From the NCBI GenBank assembly GCA_019614645.1, contig JABWDB010000005.1, positions 16,605,001-16,669,000 of the forward strand: a stretch of DNA of 64,000 bases. The letters run 5' to 3'. This DNA is from Stratiolaelaps scimitus (Eukaryota > Arthropoda > Arachnida > Mesostigmata > Laelapidae). Positions within the stretch are counted from its first letter, which is position 1, and the number at the start of each line of letters is the position of its first letter. Below, piece after piece: positions 11,307 to 22,541 of this stretch. The translations under genes were made by a program, and so were the position numbers. The notes beneath the pieces were generated by a model, which was not told where the DNA came from, made no database searches, and saw nothing but the letters and a program-made list of their open reading frames with translations.

Positions 11307-14300
11307 CTGCATCACAGACAGATAGATGGCAATGGGCAAATGAAGAGACAACGCACAGACATTAGAATATCGTTTTGGCAGCTATTCAGGGAGTCAGGCT
11401 AATAACGACATAGTGCAGTAGTTGTTCTACTCCGTATTGTTCTATATCGGCGGAGCGTAACTAACTCGTATGCGTCCCAAGTCTAATCCACATGTCATCA
11501 TGCACCGTGATTTTCGTGATGACATAGTTGAAGCGTTTTATATATCAATAGAACTTTATCCCGACAAACGTGAGCACAGCGTCGCTTACCCAGACGTGAA
11601 TGATGATTTGGGGGGCACCCATTTGAACGATCCACTGCTTCAACGTTTTGCGGTCCACAAGGTAAAATCCGAGAAGGATTGTAACGATCAGCATGAGAGT
11701 GACTGGAATCACCGCGCAGGAACCTGAGAGGAATCGGCGACCCTGGACACGAAGTCGTTCTGCATCGCGTTTTTCCCTGGAAGCGAAATCATTGCAGAAG
11801 TCATAATCCAATGTGGTGGTCACGATTTTATTAAAAATAATTCGCTTCGGAAGAGTATCGTTGTGGTATATCAAATCATGTAAGCACGAGAGAATTGGGT
11901 GCGGGTTCAAGCAATGAAGAACTCGCAAAGCGTTTGGGACGACACCGGATATTGCGGGCGACGTCCCAACGCTCAGGCAAACCCCCGCCCTTGTCAGCTG
12001 GAGTTATGAGTCTCCTGACCCGCCCGTATCACCCTCATGACGATCGATGACGGTTTTACCCCGTGGTATCGCTGAACGATAACAGAGATAGGCAATATTT
12101 TTGATAAAATAATTTTTATACCAGAGCGCTCAGCGAGAAAACAATATGATTTGATTGTAATAGAAAACCGATCATATATTTAGAGAACGTTTCGCGGGTG
12201 CAAAGTCGAACAGGCAGTCATCAGCCACCTCTGTTGAGCCTAATCTTACCAGTTGCAGAAAAAAATTGAGGGAGATTTCGGATAGTGGAAACACATGAGA
12301 ACAAATATCTGCAAATGCATTGCAAGTGCAGCATATCATATACATCAGCTAATAAGGACGAACAGGTCGGGTAGCAATAAAATACTTACTCGATGGTTCT
12401 CTTGAGATCGTCGCAGTGCGAACTGATTTTCATGAGCACGTTATCCTGCAGATGTGTGGCGATAGCTTTCTCAATGAGTTTTGTCGATTCAGGAAGTTTG
12501 TTCAGGGCAGTAGGCTGGTTCTTCGAGAGTCCCGGAACAAAAATCGGATAGAGCCAGAGATCTGTGCACGATCGAGAATAAATAGTAAACAGTTAGAATA
12601 TAGGAAAATTAGGTGTGAATCTGTAACAATGTGTGAATAGAAAGCCCTCTGATAGTAGCCAGTCAACCGATATTAATATGGTGAATGGGAGAAGAAATTG
12701 TTCGAATTTTGTTCCTCTGATAGCTTAAACTGATTACTAATTGCTTGTTCTTATTCCGGCGATGCTGTATCTTGTCTTGTCATTGCCGAGCAGTTATCCA
12801 CACCTCAGATATCCGAGCACACATTTTTGTCAAGGGTAATGTTGCCAACTTTCTGAGTGACCAGTTCTATCTTCCATTCCGATTCTGCCTAGCCACGGCG
12901 GCAGCAAGCGGCGACCGGAGTTGATCATGTTCACGACGTGCATTGCATGCAAAGTGATTGTCATTGAACAGTGGACGTTGGGTTGAGCACGACCCGTCCA
13001 ATGATGAGAGCACTAAGGCAGACATGGGACCGTTAAGCCTGACCGCCGCTGTGCCAATTGATGAGGCGTGATACACTACGAGCTCACGGCTATGCTTATG
13101 GCATCGCCGACCGTTTGGGCACCGATCGCCAAATCCTCATCTCGATCGACGGTGTTATGCACGTCGAAACCATTGAAAGTATGATGAGATGACAGTGAGA
13201 TATGTTTTTGGACGAGGCAAACGGTAGCGGCGCGGCAGACTTAATCGCGCGGTTGACACTACAGAGGCTATTGTGCATGACGGAACGAGAGTCTAGGTCA
13301 CAAGTCTATTGTATAATATCAGCAATCGTTGGAATAAAAAAACAGTGGTCAATTTGTGAGACACATATTATATAAATGACTTCCAACAAAGCCGGCAGTA
13401 GTAATAATGATAATTATTATTATACGACTACTGACGAACCTCGCATTGCATTAACTTGATTAACGTAAGTCAACGAGTTATAAATCAATGAAGTGATGAG
13501 GCTGAATCACTGGGGTCCCATCAAGCGATTGAGTGATATGAGAGCCTTGTGATAAATTGATAAGATTGGCCCCGATCGCCCGCTCATCGCCACTGTGCCG
13601 ATTAGTGTTACGTTGTATTCTACGAAGTGGTTGTCACATGCTGTTACGAGCCACGTAAGGCCGTGTAAGGCCATCCAACGGCATGAAACATGTTCGATAC
13701 GATGTGTTGTTAGTGTCGTTGTATAGCCCTTCATTGAGTGGCACTTACTTTCACGGGCGATTGCCGGACGACGCGCCAGCTCGGCAGAGACCTGCTGCAT
13801 AACCTTCAGACGATCGGCTTCGTCCTCAACGAGGTCACATTTCGTTAGCCACAGCGACAACTAGGGTAGAGCAACGGAACAAAAAGGGACCCAGAGAACA
13901 ACAAGAGACGTTATTATTATTATTATTACTGTTATTATTCCGTAATATATATTGGTGGTCAGAACGAATGAACAAACCGAGCGGGCGAGCGAGGTGAGTA
14001 GTTGGCTCGTAGTGAGGTTGGATATACATCCAGGTTAAAAGTGTCCGCCTATGTGGATCTCCCTATGTATCTATGTCGATATACGCATCATTCGTCAGTG
14101 GTCGTAGTGACAGTCGATCAGTCAAATCGCCAAATCGATATAGCACTACTGTACAACAACCTCGAACGAAATCGGCAGTAGTAGCGAGCATCATTCGAGC
14201 AGCAGTGAACGAGACGACGTCCAGCGGCACGAATATACCATGAAGATCTCTCATTCACTCTATGTTACTTCTGCGAGACGTGAGGGAGCCGGGTGTCGGA

Positions 14301-15872
14301 AGGGGCCGAGGGCGGGTTTGTGCAACGAGCCTGGCCCCGCCATCGAACTTAGGGGGCCGCCAATCGACTGGGTGAATCAAGTAGCAGCGGAAGCCGCACG
14401 CTGGCTGTGCTGGTCACTGCTTCATCGTGCTGCCTCGCTGGCTAGGCCGTCCCGTCATGCCGTTCGGCACCATTCATTCCATCGCATTTCGTCGCATAGT
14501 ATAACGCTGCACTGCAGCCCATGCGATGCCCCGGTGAGGACGAGAGCAGGCCAGGCCGATTCGTGCCATCATCATACCATTGAAGCATGACTTTTCGTCT
14601 CGTCGCAATCACTCGACTGATGGAGAAAAATATAGAGAAGCGGATGGGGCTGGCAATGCGGGACTAACATGGCCAACGACTAGGGCCACGGTCGAGGGCA
14701 GCAGAGAGACACAGCAAACGCCGCCACCACTCCCCCAACAAGACCAGTATGAACATCATGATCGTCGGCATGAGAGCTGGCTATATCTTTCTCTCTCTGG
14801 CACGCGTGCACGATAGGGCATCGTCGGGGGTCGGCGGGGCCGCTAACTCAAGGGCGGCTGGCGGCACGGGCAAATGACGCGGCATCGCGCGTGGTCAACC
14901 AGCCCTTCGGCTTCGCTTGCCCCTCCGACGGCCTCAGCGCTCGGCTGTTCGTCCGCTTGTTGAATCGCTCGTCGAAAATACGCGCACATAACCGGGAGGG
15001 TGGGGGGAGGGGGAGAATTCACATATAGGATCGTAGTCGAGTGGCTCGTTACTTAAGCCAGACGACAATAACAGTAAGAGCATGGTGACCGAGACGACAG
15101 CGAAGGTAGTACTTCGGGACACAGCAAGCATAAATCAACCGGATATCGCAGGTTTAAAGCCTTACTAGGCCTCAATGAGGTGTGGAAATCTCGCCCCCTG
15201 ACGAAAGCGTGGTTTATCGGATGCGGACAGCGCCCACATTGTCAGACCAATATCATCACCCGGGACGATTTTAGCATAAATCCTTTATATATTTAGCAAT
15301 TCAGGCGATTCGGATCGAGCTGCATAAGTGGTATATTTTATGGTGCCTGTCAAGGAGATTTGAAATAATTTCATTACCTGGGCATTATGCGCGATGCGCA
15401 GTCCAACATTTTTCTTATGTGCCCACATATATATATATATATATATATACACTATAAACCTCCTACGGTTAAATGCATGTAGTAGTAATAATAATAATAA
15501 TTAACTTGTTAATACATTCAGCTAACCTTTTGGGGTTGAGTCTTGCAAAAGCGTTCAACATGAGCCAATGTTCTTTGACAGAGTGCCTGTCCCTGCGGGT
15601 CGATGAAGACAAAGATCAGATCCGCCATTGTAGCGATCACGTCCATTGCCGAATCAATATCGTACGTGTACCTGTAACGAATAACAATCCATAGCAGAAA
15701 GTAAGAAAAGAAGACAAGAACGAAAACACACAAAGCTCGCACGTTAGAGTAACCGATTTGACAGTCGCTGTTGCTGGCTTGTGGAAAACGTACACCAATC
15801 TTCTCTCGAACACCACATGTAGCGAATGGGATATAATGACGATATATGATGATTCATCGAATTTATTTATTA

Positions 15873-15912
<40 letters not shown>

Positions 15913-16143
15913 CAACCCACCTTTCTGTTCCATCGACAAGGCCTGGAGTATCGATGAAATTCACAAGCTTGAATCGATTGTGCGCCGCCTCACTGACTTC
16001 TCCACACAAGTGGTCCATGACGCCTGTAAAAAACGTCAAGACAAAAAAAAAAACTGTTAAAAAACGCGTAACTTGTAACTAAGGGGAACACCACTGAAGA
16101 ATTCCATATATTTCACGATAAGAGTCAATTGATATTATTCAAG

Positions 16144-16183
<40 letters not shown>

Positions 16184-18141
16184 CAAAGATGTGGTGAAAT
16201 TGCTGATCCGACAAAAATCTAGTTGTCATTATTGTCTAATCTGGGTCGATTTTCGGAGGGCGATTACGAAACCCCCATTCTCTAATATCAAAGGGCGCGC
16301 AGCTAGTCCTTCCTACCATCTACTTCATACCGAAGGAACAACCGCAATCGGGCCGCTATCGAAACAGCGGCGATTTTCACCAATTCGACCGTCGGTCGAA
16401 GTCAACCCGCTGCTGGGACGCTGCTGCATTGAAGCGAACTCCACTTGCAAAGGCCCTTGAGGATGTAGTGTTATGGAAAGTTAATTGGAACCTATTATTA
16501 ATGCGTAGCGATAAGGTTTCGCAAACACACCCGAGCGGCTCTACGCAGCTAGATCGTGGACCGGCGCAGATCAGAGAGCAGCTCATTGCGGGTTACCGTT
16601 TTAGCGTCAGCCCCCCTGACACAGGTCAGATCGACGCGCCCTTCGGCGATTGTATAGGCAGAGGTCTGCATCTGCATCCACGCCCCCTCTTTGACCCCTC
16701 TCTCTTTCTCTCTCGACTAGAGAACCAAGTCGCAATGGATTTAAGCGGCGGCGGCGGCGGCGGCTTTCTTACCACTAGGCATGGTGTCGATAACGGCCAT
16801 TTGATATGTGCTAGCCACCCTGCAGCACACGAGACCATCTCGCTAGTACGCAATCAACGTTGTTTTGTTAGACAGTTATTTTTTCGTGATCTGAACGTGT
16901 GGGGAGTGAGAGGCGACGAGTCACGTGAAATGAGAACATCTCCCGAGATAGTGAGCGTGAATCGCATTATTTTCGATAGATTAATCCACTTTGCGCTATT
17001 GTTTATCCCGTGTAACAAAGGCTCTTTTATCGAACTTCGAACGCATATTAGAAACGCATATCACTTCAGTCATTGGGTGATCATATCATGAATCTAGGCC
17101 TGTGCAAATCGATGGGGTGTTTCTTCTCACTCTAATACGCTCAATGTTGAACATCTGCATTGTTAGGTTTTCATCAATAAAGTTAATTCAGCTGATGATT
17201 ATTATGGGGATACTGGTACAATGTCTATCCAGAAAATGCGGTCTATTGCGAATGGATCGCCCTGCGTAGCCATCTCCATTTCAGCTTCAATGGAAGCCAA
17301 TTTAATTGCCCCCAAGGCAAAAGCAAGGGCAGGAAGGTAAATGAATTTTTAACGCATTTAACAGCCGCTCTACTCTCGGATTGCAGACGGTTTCCCTGCT
17401 CGCCAGCTATAAAAGTTAGTCAGCGTATCACCGGTCGGCCAGCAGGCTCGTTCAGAGCCGCTCTGATGCTCGGGGGGTCCTGGTATGGCCTGACTGCCTG
17501 ACCTGGTCTGGCCTTGCCTGCCGCAGCTTGACCTGGACTGCCTTGACTTATATATAGGTGTCTGTGTGTTCGCCAGCACATATTTACTAAGCTGAACACA
17601 TACCGCCATTTAAGTATATGCTGGTCGGCCTGCTGACGACAGGATGATGTTAACTGGGACGACTACTCTGTGTGGCGACGTCGCACAGTGCTCAAGCCAT
17701 CGAGGGGCTCTGCAGCGAACATCCGGGGATAGTAGGTGTCCAGACCAGATCTGGAAATCAGCTAAAAGCAGCTTGCACCTATGGTGTATCCACACCTGGC
17801 TGTGAGAGCTATTCCACCGACGCATTCCCATGATACCAGTTCTTGCTTCTCGAATCTATTGTCTGCGAACAGTGACGCGTACCAGTGGCCACTATGCGGA
17901 CAGCAAAGCACCGAAAAACGACAATAGACATGGTTGAGTGAGTCAGGGTCAGGCAATGAAATGCAACAACAAGTAGGATATAGAAACGACTACCTTGACC
18001 CCTGGCGCAAAATGGGGTTGCGACCTAGGTGTAAAGATGATGCTGCTGCTACGGGTGTCTATGCCAAGCAAGAGTTAATCAGTAAATAGGTCCCAGGCGT
18101 TACGATCTCATCTTATGAGGTAACTTGGATACTGTAAAAGC

Positions 18142-18178
<37 letters not shown>

Positions 18179-20077
18179 CTCTCGAGCAGACCTTGCCAGC
18201 TTCTCTCGCCGTTACCACCACGAACGTGTGGGGGGGAGGGTGTCCTGCTTAAGTAGACGAACGTAATACTGTACGATACGAGACGTACATTACAAACTCA
18301 TTAGATGACAACTCACTTAGTGATGGTCACGCCACGTTACGTGTCCCATTTGGTCACGATGAAGAGAAAGGCGATGAGTCGCCGGAGTGAGCGTTACCCC
18401 CGAATGTTTCCAGCGAATGGATTCGTTCACTGCTGGCTGATGCTGCTATGGAGGCAGACGAGCAGGTGGGGAAGCTTGTGGCCGCCCGTGCCGGCGGCGG
18501 ACTCATGCAGCAAGATCCCGCCGACGCGATCTCATGAGTTAAACACGTGGTATATTATGCTAATGTATGCTTACGGCCGTGCTAAATAATACAAATGCAC
18601 GGTACGCGGCGTTAATGGAAATGAATGAGTGAATGAATAAACATCTCGTGACGATTCTCTGTGACCCCCCGGCCGTAGCTAGGCCTTAGGCGGAGGAGCC
18701 ACGGCTTGTTCGTTTTTCGCTTGTTGGCTGGCTGGCTTCTCTTCTGCCAATTCGGCTCAACCGGGAGTCACCGAGTCGCTCTATGTCTCTATCTCTCTCT
18801 ATCTCTCTCTCTCGCATCTCACAAGCGCCCTGACCCGGCTGGGTCCTAAGCGACATGTCGTCGCTGGGAGCCGACGCGCAGACAAATTGTGATGTCACAA
18901 GGTTACAGGGTGCACGATGCACGCGTGTGCATGCAGGTTAAGATAGCAACGATGAAGAAACACAAATAGGATGGGACCTGTGTCAGGCAGGATGGTGGAC
19001 AAGCTTCGGTTGGTCACCGGGACGTCAGCAACGTACAATTAATTACGCAGTGTTAGCATAATGATGATAACGATGACGACACAGAGGTTGGTGACGGCGT
19101 GTGGTCATATGATAACTACGTCGGGGTCAAATTTTCCTAATTTCCTAGGCTACGATATCAACTGATAGCGGAAGAAACACGTCGAAAGAAATATCGCACC
19201 GAAGGCATCCGACAATCACCAGGAGGAGAGCAATTCTCGTGGGACAATGGTCAATTCACGTCACTGCGCAGTACGCCCTATAAGCAGTGCTGCACTAAAC
19301 CTTTGGCGTACGGCATTTGACTTCCTCTCAACGAATCGGTGGAGAATACCCGACAAAAGGCGGTATACAAATTGCCAGTAGGTGGCCAAGATCTTCCCAT
19401 TGCAGATTTGCTTCGTTCTACGACAGAAGCAACACCAATGGGTGGGCGTTCGAAGGTGGATAGACCAACGGGAGGGAAAAACGCCGTTTGGATCGGACAG
19501 CTCGTTGGGTGTGTGCAGTTGAACGAAGTGGGCTGAGTGGACTCGCAGCCGTGCTTTGCCAATGTTATCGCTGCGAGGATATTTAGCCGGCGCGTCGGTT
19601 GTACGACGAGAGGTAACAGTAGAGCACTCGAACGGAACACTATCGCGGTCACCGTCTCGGCAGTGGTGAGGGCTCCGTCGGCGGTAGTTGTGCCGCTGCT
19701 ACCATCGTCGGGTATCCGGCCGGAAGGCTACAGCAGTAACGCAACCAGCGTGGTGCTCTTCTTCACTGTGGTAGTATAGAACGTATGGTGAATGTGTGTG
19801 TGTGTGTGTATGCATGCATGTGTTCCAACGGGACGGGGGGTAGCATATACCGCATATAGACAGGTGTCAGTCTCAGGCGTCGCCCCAAAAATAGGGCTCA
19901 TTAAGGCAGCGGCGGCCATCAGCCACTATTCGTTATTCCTCGCCAGCGCCGTCGATGCTTCTCCTGCTTGAGTTGCAGCCAAAGCAGAAGAAGCAGCAGC
20001 AGCGGCGGCCGCCGCCAGCCCGCGCGGTCGAATCTTCCCCTATTGCTGCTGCTGTTTTGAGAATGGGCGTGCTCAAC

Positions 20078-20126
<49 letters not shown>

Positions 20127-22541
20127 TTAGTTGGAGAAAGCGGCGGGGGCGAGCAGCAGCCAAGCTGAAGGCGAGAAAGGCGCCGTTCAACCCCCCCCCC
20201 CCCCCCCCCGGCATGGTTTAACTGCGCCAGACACGGACACTCTACCACAGCAATGTACGACATACAGAGAAACGAGCGGCGCCTGCTCAGCAGACTATGC
20301 CGTTTTCGTCCTGGACCAGTTCGTTGTGAACTCGCGAGTGGATGCAAGAATATCACTGCGATAGCAAAGAGGCACAGTACATGATGATCGATGAGGTGAT
20401 GTCTCTATACAACACTCGATAATGTCCCGATTATGTGCGATGTAGACTACGTGTAATAATGGTATGCGGTAAAATTCGACTAATCCGAAGCCGCAATTCG
20501 ATCCGACCATTCCCGTCGCAATATCAGGGTGACGATATATACGTAAGTGCGTACGAACACACGCAAAAAAATATTCCACTGACGGAGAATGTTAGAAATT
20601 ATTCTGCATTCGTGTCCTCGCTGTGTAGTTCCGACTCGAGTCGTCCGCTCGGTGGTTTGCTCGTAATCGCTGAGCGCCGTAGTATACAGAAAACGCGCGA
20701 AATGAGCAACACGTTTGTCCGCGATCCCTCGGGGACCGTTGTTCACTCCGCCGATCAATAATGCGCCTCGTACCCAATAATAACACACTTTGCTCTGCAG
20801 CACGGTCTGCCAGCCATCTATTGTTCGTCATTCGTCTTGCGAGAAAAAGGCGCTGGCCTCGTCAAGAAGTCAACCAATCGCAATTCCGCGTTCTTTTCTT
20901 TGCTTCGTTCTCCTGTCTTTCCTTCTTTCTTTCTTTCTTTCTTTCTTCTTTTCCTTGAGTGGCAATCTAGTTTTCCTCATGATGGCTCTTGCCGACTTAC
21001 CTGAACGAAGGAGGGAGTAACTAATGAGCTACGGGGAAGAAGACACCCCAGGAGCCACGTTGGGACAGATTAGGCTCCAGCGCTGGGCGGACCGGCGCAG
21101 ACGAAGTGATAGAGAGAGACAGAGAGAGAGAGCGACAGCGAAGATCAGAGGAGCCGTAGAGGGGAGACAACTCAATCCAACCTTTTAATGGGGATAACAT
21201 ACGGCGGCTGCATGTGGCTTCTCTGATACTCTTGCTGCTGTTGCTGCTGCTGGTGCTGCTGTTTCTGCACTTATTTTCTCACTGTTTTTCTCTGCGGCTG
21301 ACTGGAGCCTAGGAGCAGGGGCAGCATGGCAGACGGGTTGGTCTTACTTCGAGCAAGCGGAGAAGATTGCTGTGCCGTATTCTCCTCTCGGCAGCCTGAC
21401 CGACAGATGACTGAATCTGAGGTAGGTGTAAGATTTGGATAGTGGTGTTGAAATACATGAAAGGTTGTCCCTAGAGCAGGCATATCACCTTGCTGGGTGG
21501 CCATCTGCCGTACGAGGCTGTGATTGTCTGTACAAATGCGTGGGGTAGAGTTCGCGGCGTGGACTCATCGAATGTCGGTCACCTTCGTCCTCGTTAGGAC
21601 AACAGATCACTCAGATGGCGCGGTGCCAATTCGGCAAATTGTACCCGAGGCGCTCTTTGCTCAACCATACGTGTGGCGTGTTGGGATTAACGAGGGAGAG
21701 CGCCCGCAACTCTACCGCCAGTTCACACAATGCATTAGACAGCAAGATGCCTTTATGCACTTATGGTAAGCTATTATATGACGTCTCAGGGAATGACTTG
21801 TTCTCTCGAAACAGGTGGCCATTTATGAACAAAGCTATTGTTGAAACTTGTGTCGAACAAGAAAGCGCTGTGGCGCTAAAAAAATGATCGACGATGATTC
21901 TGGGCGCAGACGTTTCGGACCACGGAGTCGACTGCCTCTGTTCCTTGCAACAAGGGCGAATACAATAGCGTATATGAAGTTCGACGCATTGAATGATGAT
22001 TTCATCGTCCCGGCTAACGGCTGTACGCAACGTCGTGTGTAGAACTTACCTCATCGCTTGATACGGCCGTTACGGCACATACTAATATTTGCCAAACGGA
22101 ACGTGGCTCGTTGCATCGACGACTGGCCCGCCTTCGACAGCCCTTCACTGGGCAGCTCGCTGCAGAAATCGCCAGCTGACCCCGTGAAGAACGGCAGAAG
22201 TTCGGACACGAACTTGCTGATGGCTGCCTTGACCGTTCGCTCATTTTCGATTAGTGTTGCATCCCGGTCAACAGGTATGGCCCTGCCTGCCGTATGCCTG
22301 TGAAACAGAGACAAATGTGTGCTCCTACAGCAGAGAACTCTGCTTCAAGCGCTGGCAGAATGGCTGCGCTCGTGATTGACTTGTCACCTCACCTTGAAGT
22401 CGCGTGAGAGGTTCGAGCTTCGGAAACAGCTGCGTAATTGCGCCGGCGGAGAGCGTCTCGCGCCTCTTCCCGTGGCATATAACGGTGAACTTGCATGTCT
22501 CCATTGCGACACCTGTCTTCTGGACATTTTCGCCGACGTAC
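11070..22541 (-). CDS. Dynamin-superfamily (EHD/sarcalumenin-like) membrane GTPase, 7 exons, 5' end missing
   Basis: The spliced exons (22541-22393, 16023-15921, 15671-15527, 13860-13749, 12561-12390, 11776-11590, 11306-11070) have GT-AG borders and phases that match at every junction, giving about 367 codons and a TAA stop. In order the protein shows a switch-I-like TGVAMET, then DTPGLVDG (G3), a β-strand LIFVFIDPQGQ, TKCD (G4), a VFVPG-like strand after G4, a helical region, two hydrophobic segments (AVIPVTLMLIVTILLGFYLV; then one around IPVLACALVIIACLG) and a charged helical tail ending DEFLKDTLDL. Dynamin-family GTPases bind and remodel membranes; the two hydrophobic segments suggest that this one is membrane-anchored (inference). 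The P-loop and N-terminal helices are not present in the exons found. I do not know a standard symbol for this subgroup. The largest intron is 6.4 kb. Confidence 0.9.
11590..11776 (-). CDS. GTPase exon: first hydrophobic segment
   Basis: The acceptor is ttcgcttccag|GGAAAA and the donor GTCTGG|gtaagc; it enters in phase 2 and leaves in phase 0. A basic stretch (EKRDAERLRVQGRR) precedes a hydrophobic run of about 20 residues, then a second apolar stretch (GAPQIIIHVW). This supports membrane anchoring of the C-terminal half. Confidence 0.9.
12390..12561 (-). CDS. GTPase exon: post-G4 strand and helical linker
   Basis: The acceptor is gatcgtgcacag|ATCTC and the donor ACCATCGA|gtaagt; it enters in phase 1 and leaves in phase 2. 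It codes NLWLYPIFVPGLSKNQPT and then long helices with TKLIEKAIATHLQDNVL. The last codon (GA|G, Glu) is completed by the next exon. Confidence 0.9.
13749..13860 (-). CDS. GTPase exon: G4 TKCD
   Basis: The acceptor is gctctaccctag|TTGTCG and the donor CGTGAAA|gtaagt; it enters in phase 0 and leaves in phase 1. It codes LSLWLTKCDLVEDEADR, then a helix VMQQVSAELARRP. TKCD fits the N/TKxD guanine-specificity motif, here with Thr in the first position as in dynamins. Confidence 0.93.
15527..15671 (-). CDS. GTPase exon: core strand LIFVFIDPQGQ
   Basis: The acceptor is attcgttacag|GTACACG and the donor CCAAAAG|gttagc; it enters in phase 2 and leaves in phase 0. It codes YTYDIDSAMDVIATMADL, then IFVFIDPQGQALCQRTL and an amphipathic helix. 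The 'ADLIFVFxDP' strand-loop is characteristic of EHD-type GTPase domains after the DTPG loop. Confidence 0.93.
15876..15912. repeat. (TTA)n microsatellite abutting a GTPase splice donor
   Basis: About 12 TTA units end eight bases inside the intron that follows the DTPG exon; on the minus strand the intron starts GTGGGTTG and then repeats ATA. Confidence 0.9.
15921..16023 (-). CDS. GTPase exon: G3 DTPG motif
   Basis: The acceptor follows a T-rich tract (gacgttttttacag|GCGTC) and the donor is AGAAAG|gtgggt. It enters in phase 1 and leaves in phase 2, coding GVMDHLCGEVSEAAHNRFK and then LVNFIDTPGLVDGTE. DTPGLVDG is the catalytic G3/switch-II loop typical of dynamin, EHD and sarcalumenin proteins. 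The intron on its 3' side begins with eight bases and then runs straight into a TTA/ATA microsatellite. Confidence 0.93.
16145..16182. repeat. (TA)n microsatellite in the GTPase intron
   Basis: An uninterrupted TA tract of about 38 bases, some 120 bases upstream (minus-strand sense) of the DTPG exon acceptor. Similar intronic tracts occur at 15426-15449 and 18142-18168; the latter runs into (GT)n. Confidence 0.95.
16429..17091 (+). other. 220-codon plus-strand ORF inside the 6.4 kb GTPase intron
   Basis: The ORF is open for 663 bases, long for this base composition. It has a Gly run from a GGC repeat (about 16746-16763) and ends with hydrophobic and aromatic residues (YHFSHWVIIS). No recognisable domain and no clear splice borders. 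Probably chance, but a nested antisense gene cannot be excluded. Confidence 0.12.
20079..20124. repeat. (GA)n tract
   Basis: A GA repeat of about 40 bases. Further GA/CT tracts lie near 22828-22848, 25342-25367, 41003-41025, 43310-43340, 47786-47820, 58013-58034, 59168-59210, 59608-59630 and 59680-59701. Long GA runs in animal DNA can bind GAGA-type factors; no such role can be shown here. Confidence 0.9.
20191..20209 (+). repeat. C19 homopolymer
   Basis: An uninterrupted run of 19 C. Other long C or G runs: 28073-28085 (C13), 36051-36067 (G17), 48293-48303 (G11) and 61160-61168 (G9). They are polymorphism-prone and may mark assembly uncertainty. Confidence 0.95.
22050..22297 (-). other. Candidate frame-breaking (poison) cassette exon in the GTPase gene
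   Basis: This 248-nt segment has a good acceptor (ctgtttcacag|GCATAC) and a strong donor (GATGAG|gtaagt), only 95 nt downstream of the switch-I exon. The flanking exons 22393-22541 and 15921-16023 join in frame without it (Q-G-V-M-D). Included, it adds about 15 residues and then a TAA, and its length is not a multiple of three. One other frame is open through most of it (ending NGRIKR then TGA), which may be chance. It may be a regulated nonsense-mediated-decay exon, an unused pseudo-exon, or an exon of another transcript. Confidence 0.35.
22393..22541 (-). CDS. GTPase exon: switch I (G2) region
   Basis: The acceptor is ...ctgacttcag and the donor CTTCAAG|gtgagg. The exon enters in phase 2 (its first G completes a codon, plausibly TGG) and leaves in phase 1. 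It reads YVGENVQKTGVAMET, followed by a strand with HGKRRETL and FPKLEPLTRLQ. In EHD/dynamin-like proteins this segment directly follows the P-loop helix, so the preceding exon should end in ...GKS/T-x-x-I-N-(W). Confidence 0.85.

Larger units (their letters stand above)
16200..22040. other. Large GTPase intron
   Basis: Intronic DNA with TA, GA, CTTT and C19 repeats. The longest minus-strand ORF (19278-19652, 124 codons) and plus ORFs near 21.5 kb show no recognised domain. No conserved exon is needed here, since the exons at 22393 and 16023 join in frame. Confidence 0.55.

Noticed and set aside
20909..20925. EGKTGE reading on the minus strand as a P-loop
   Set aside because: It comes from a CTTT/AAAG microsatellite and lies downstream of the switch-I exon in transcript order.
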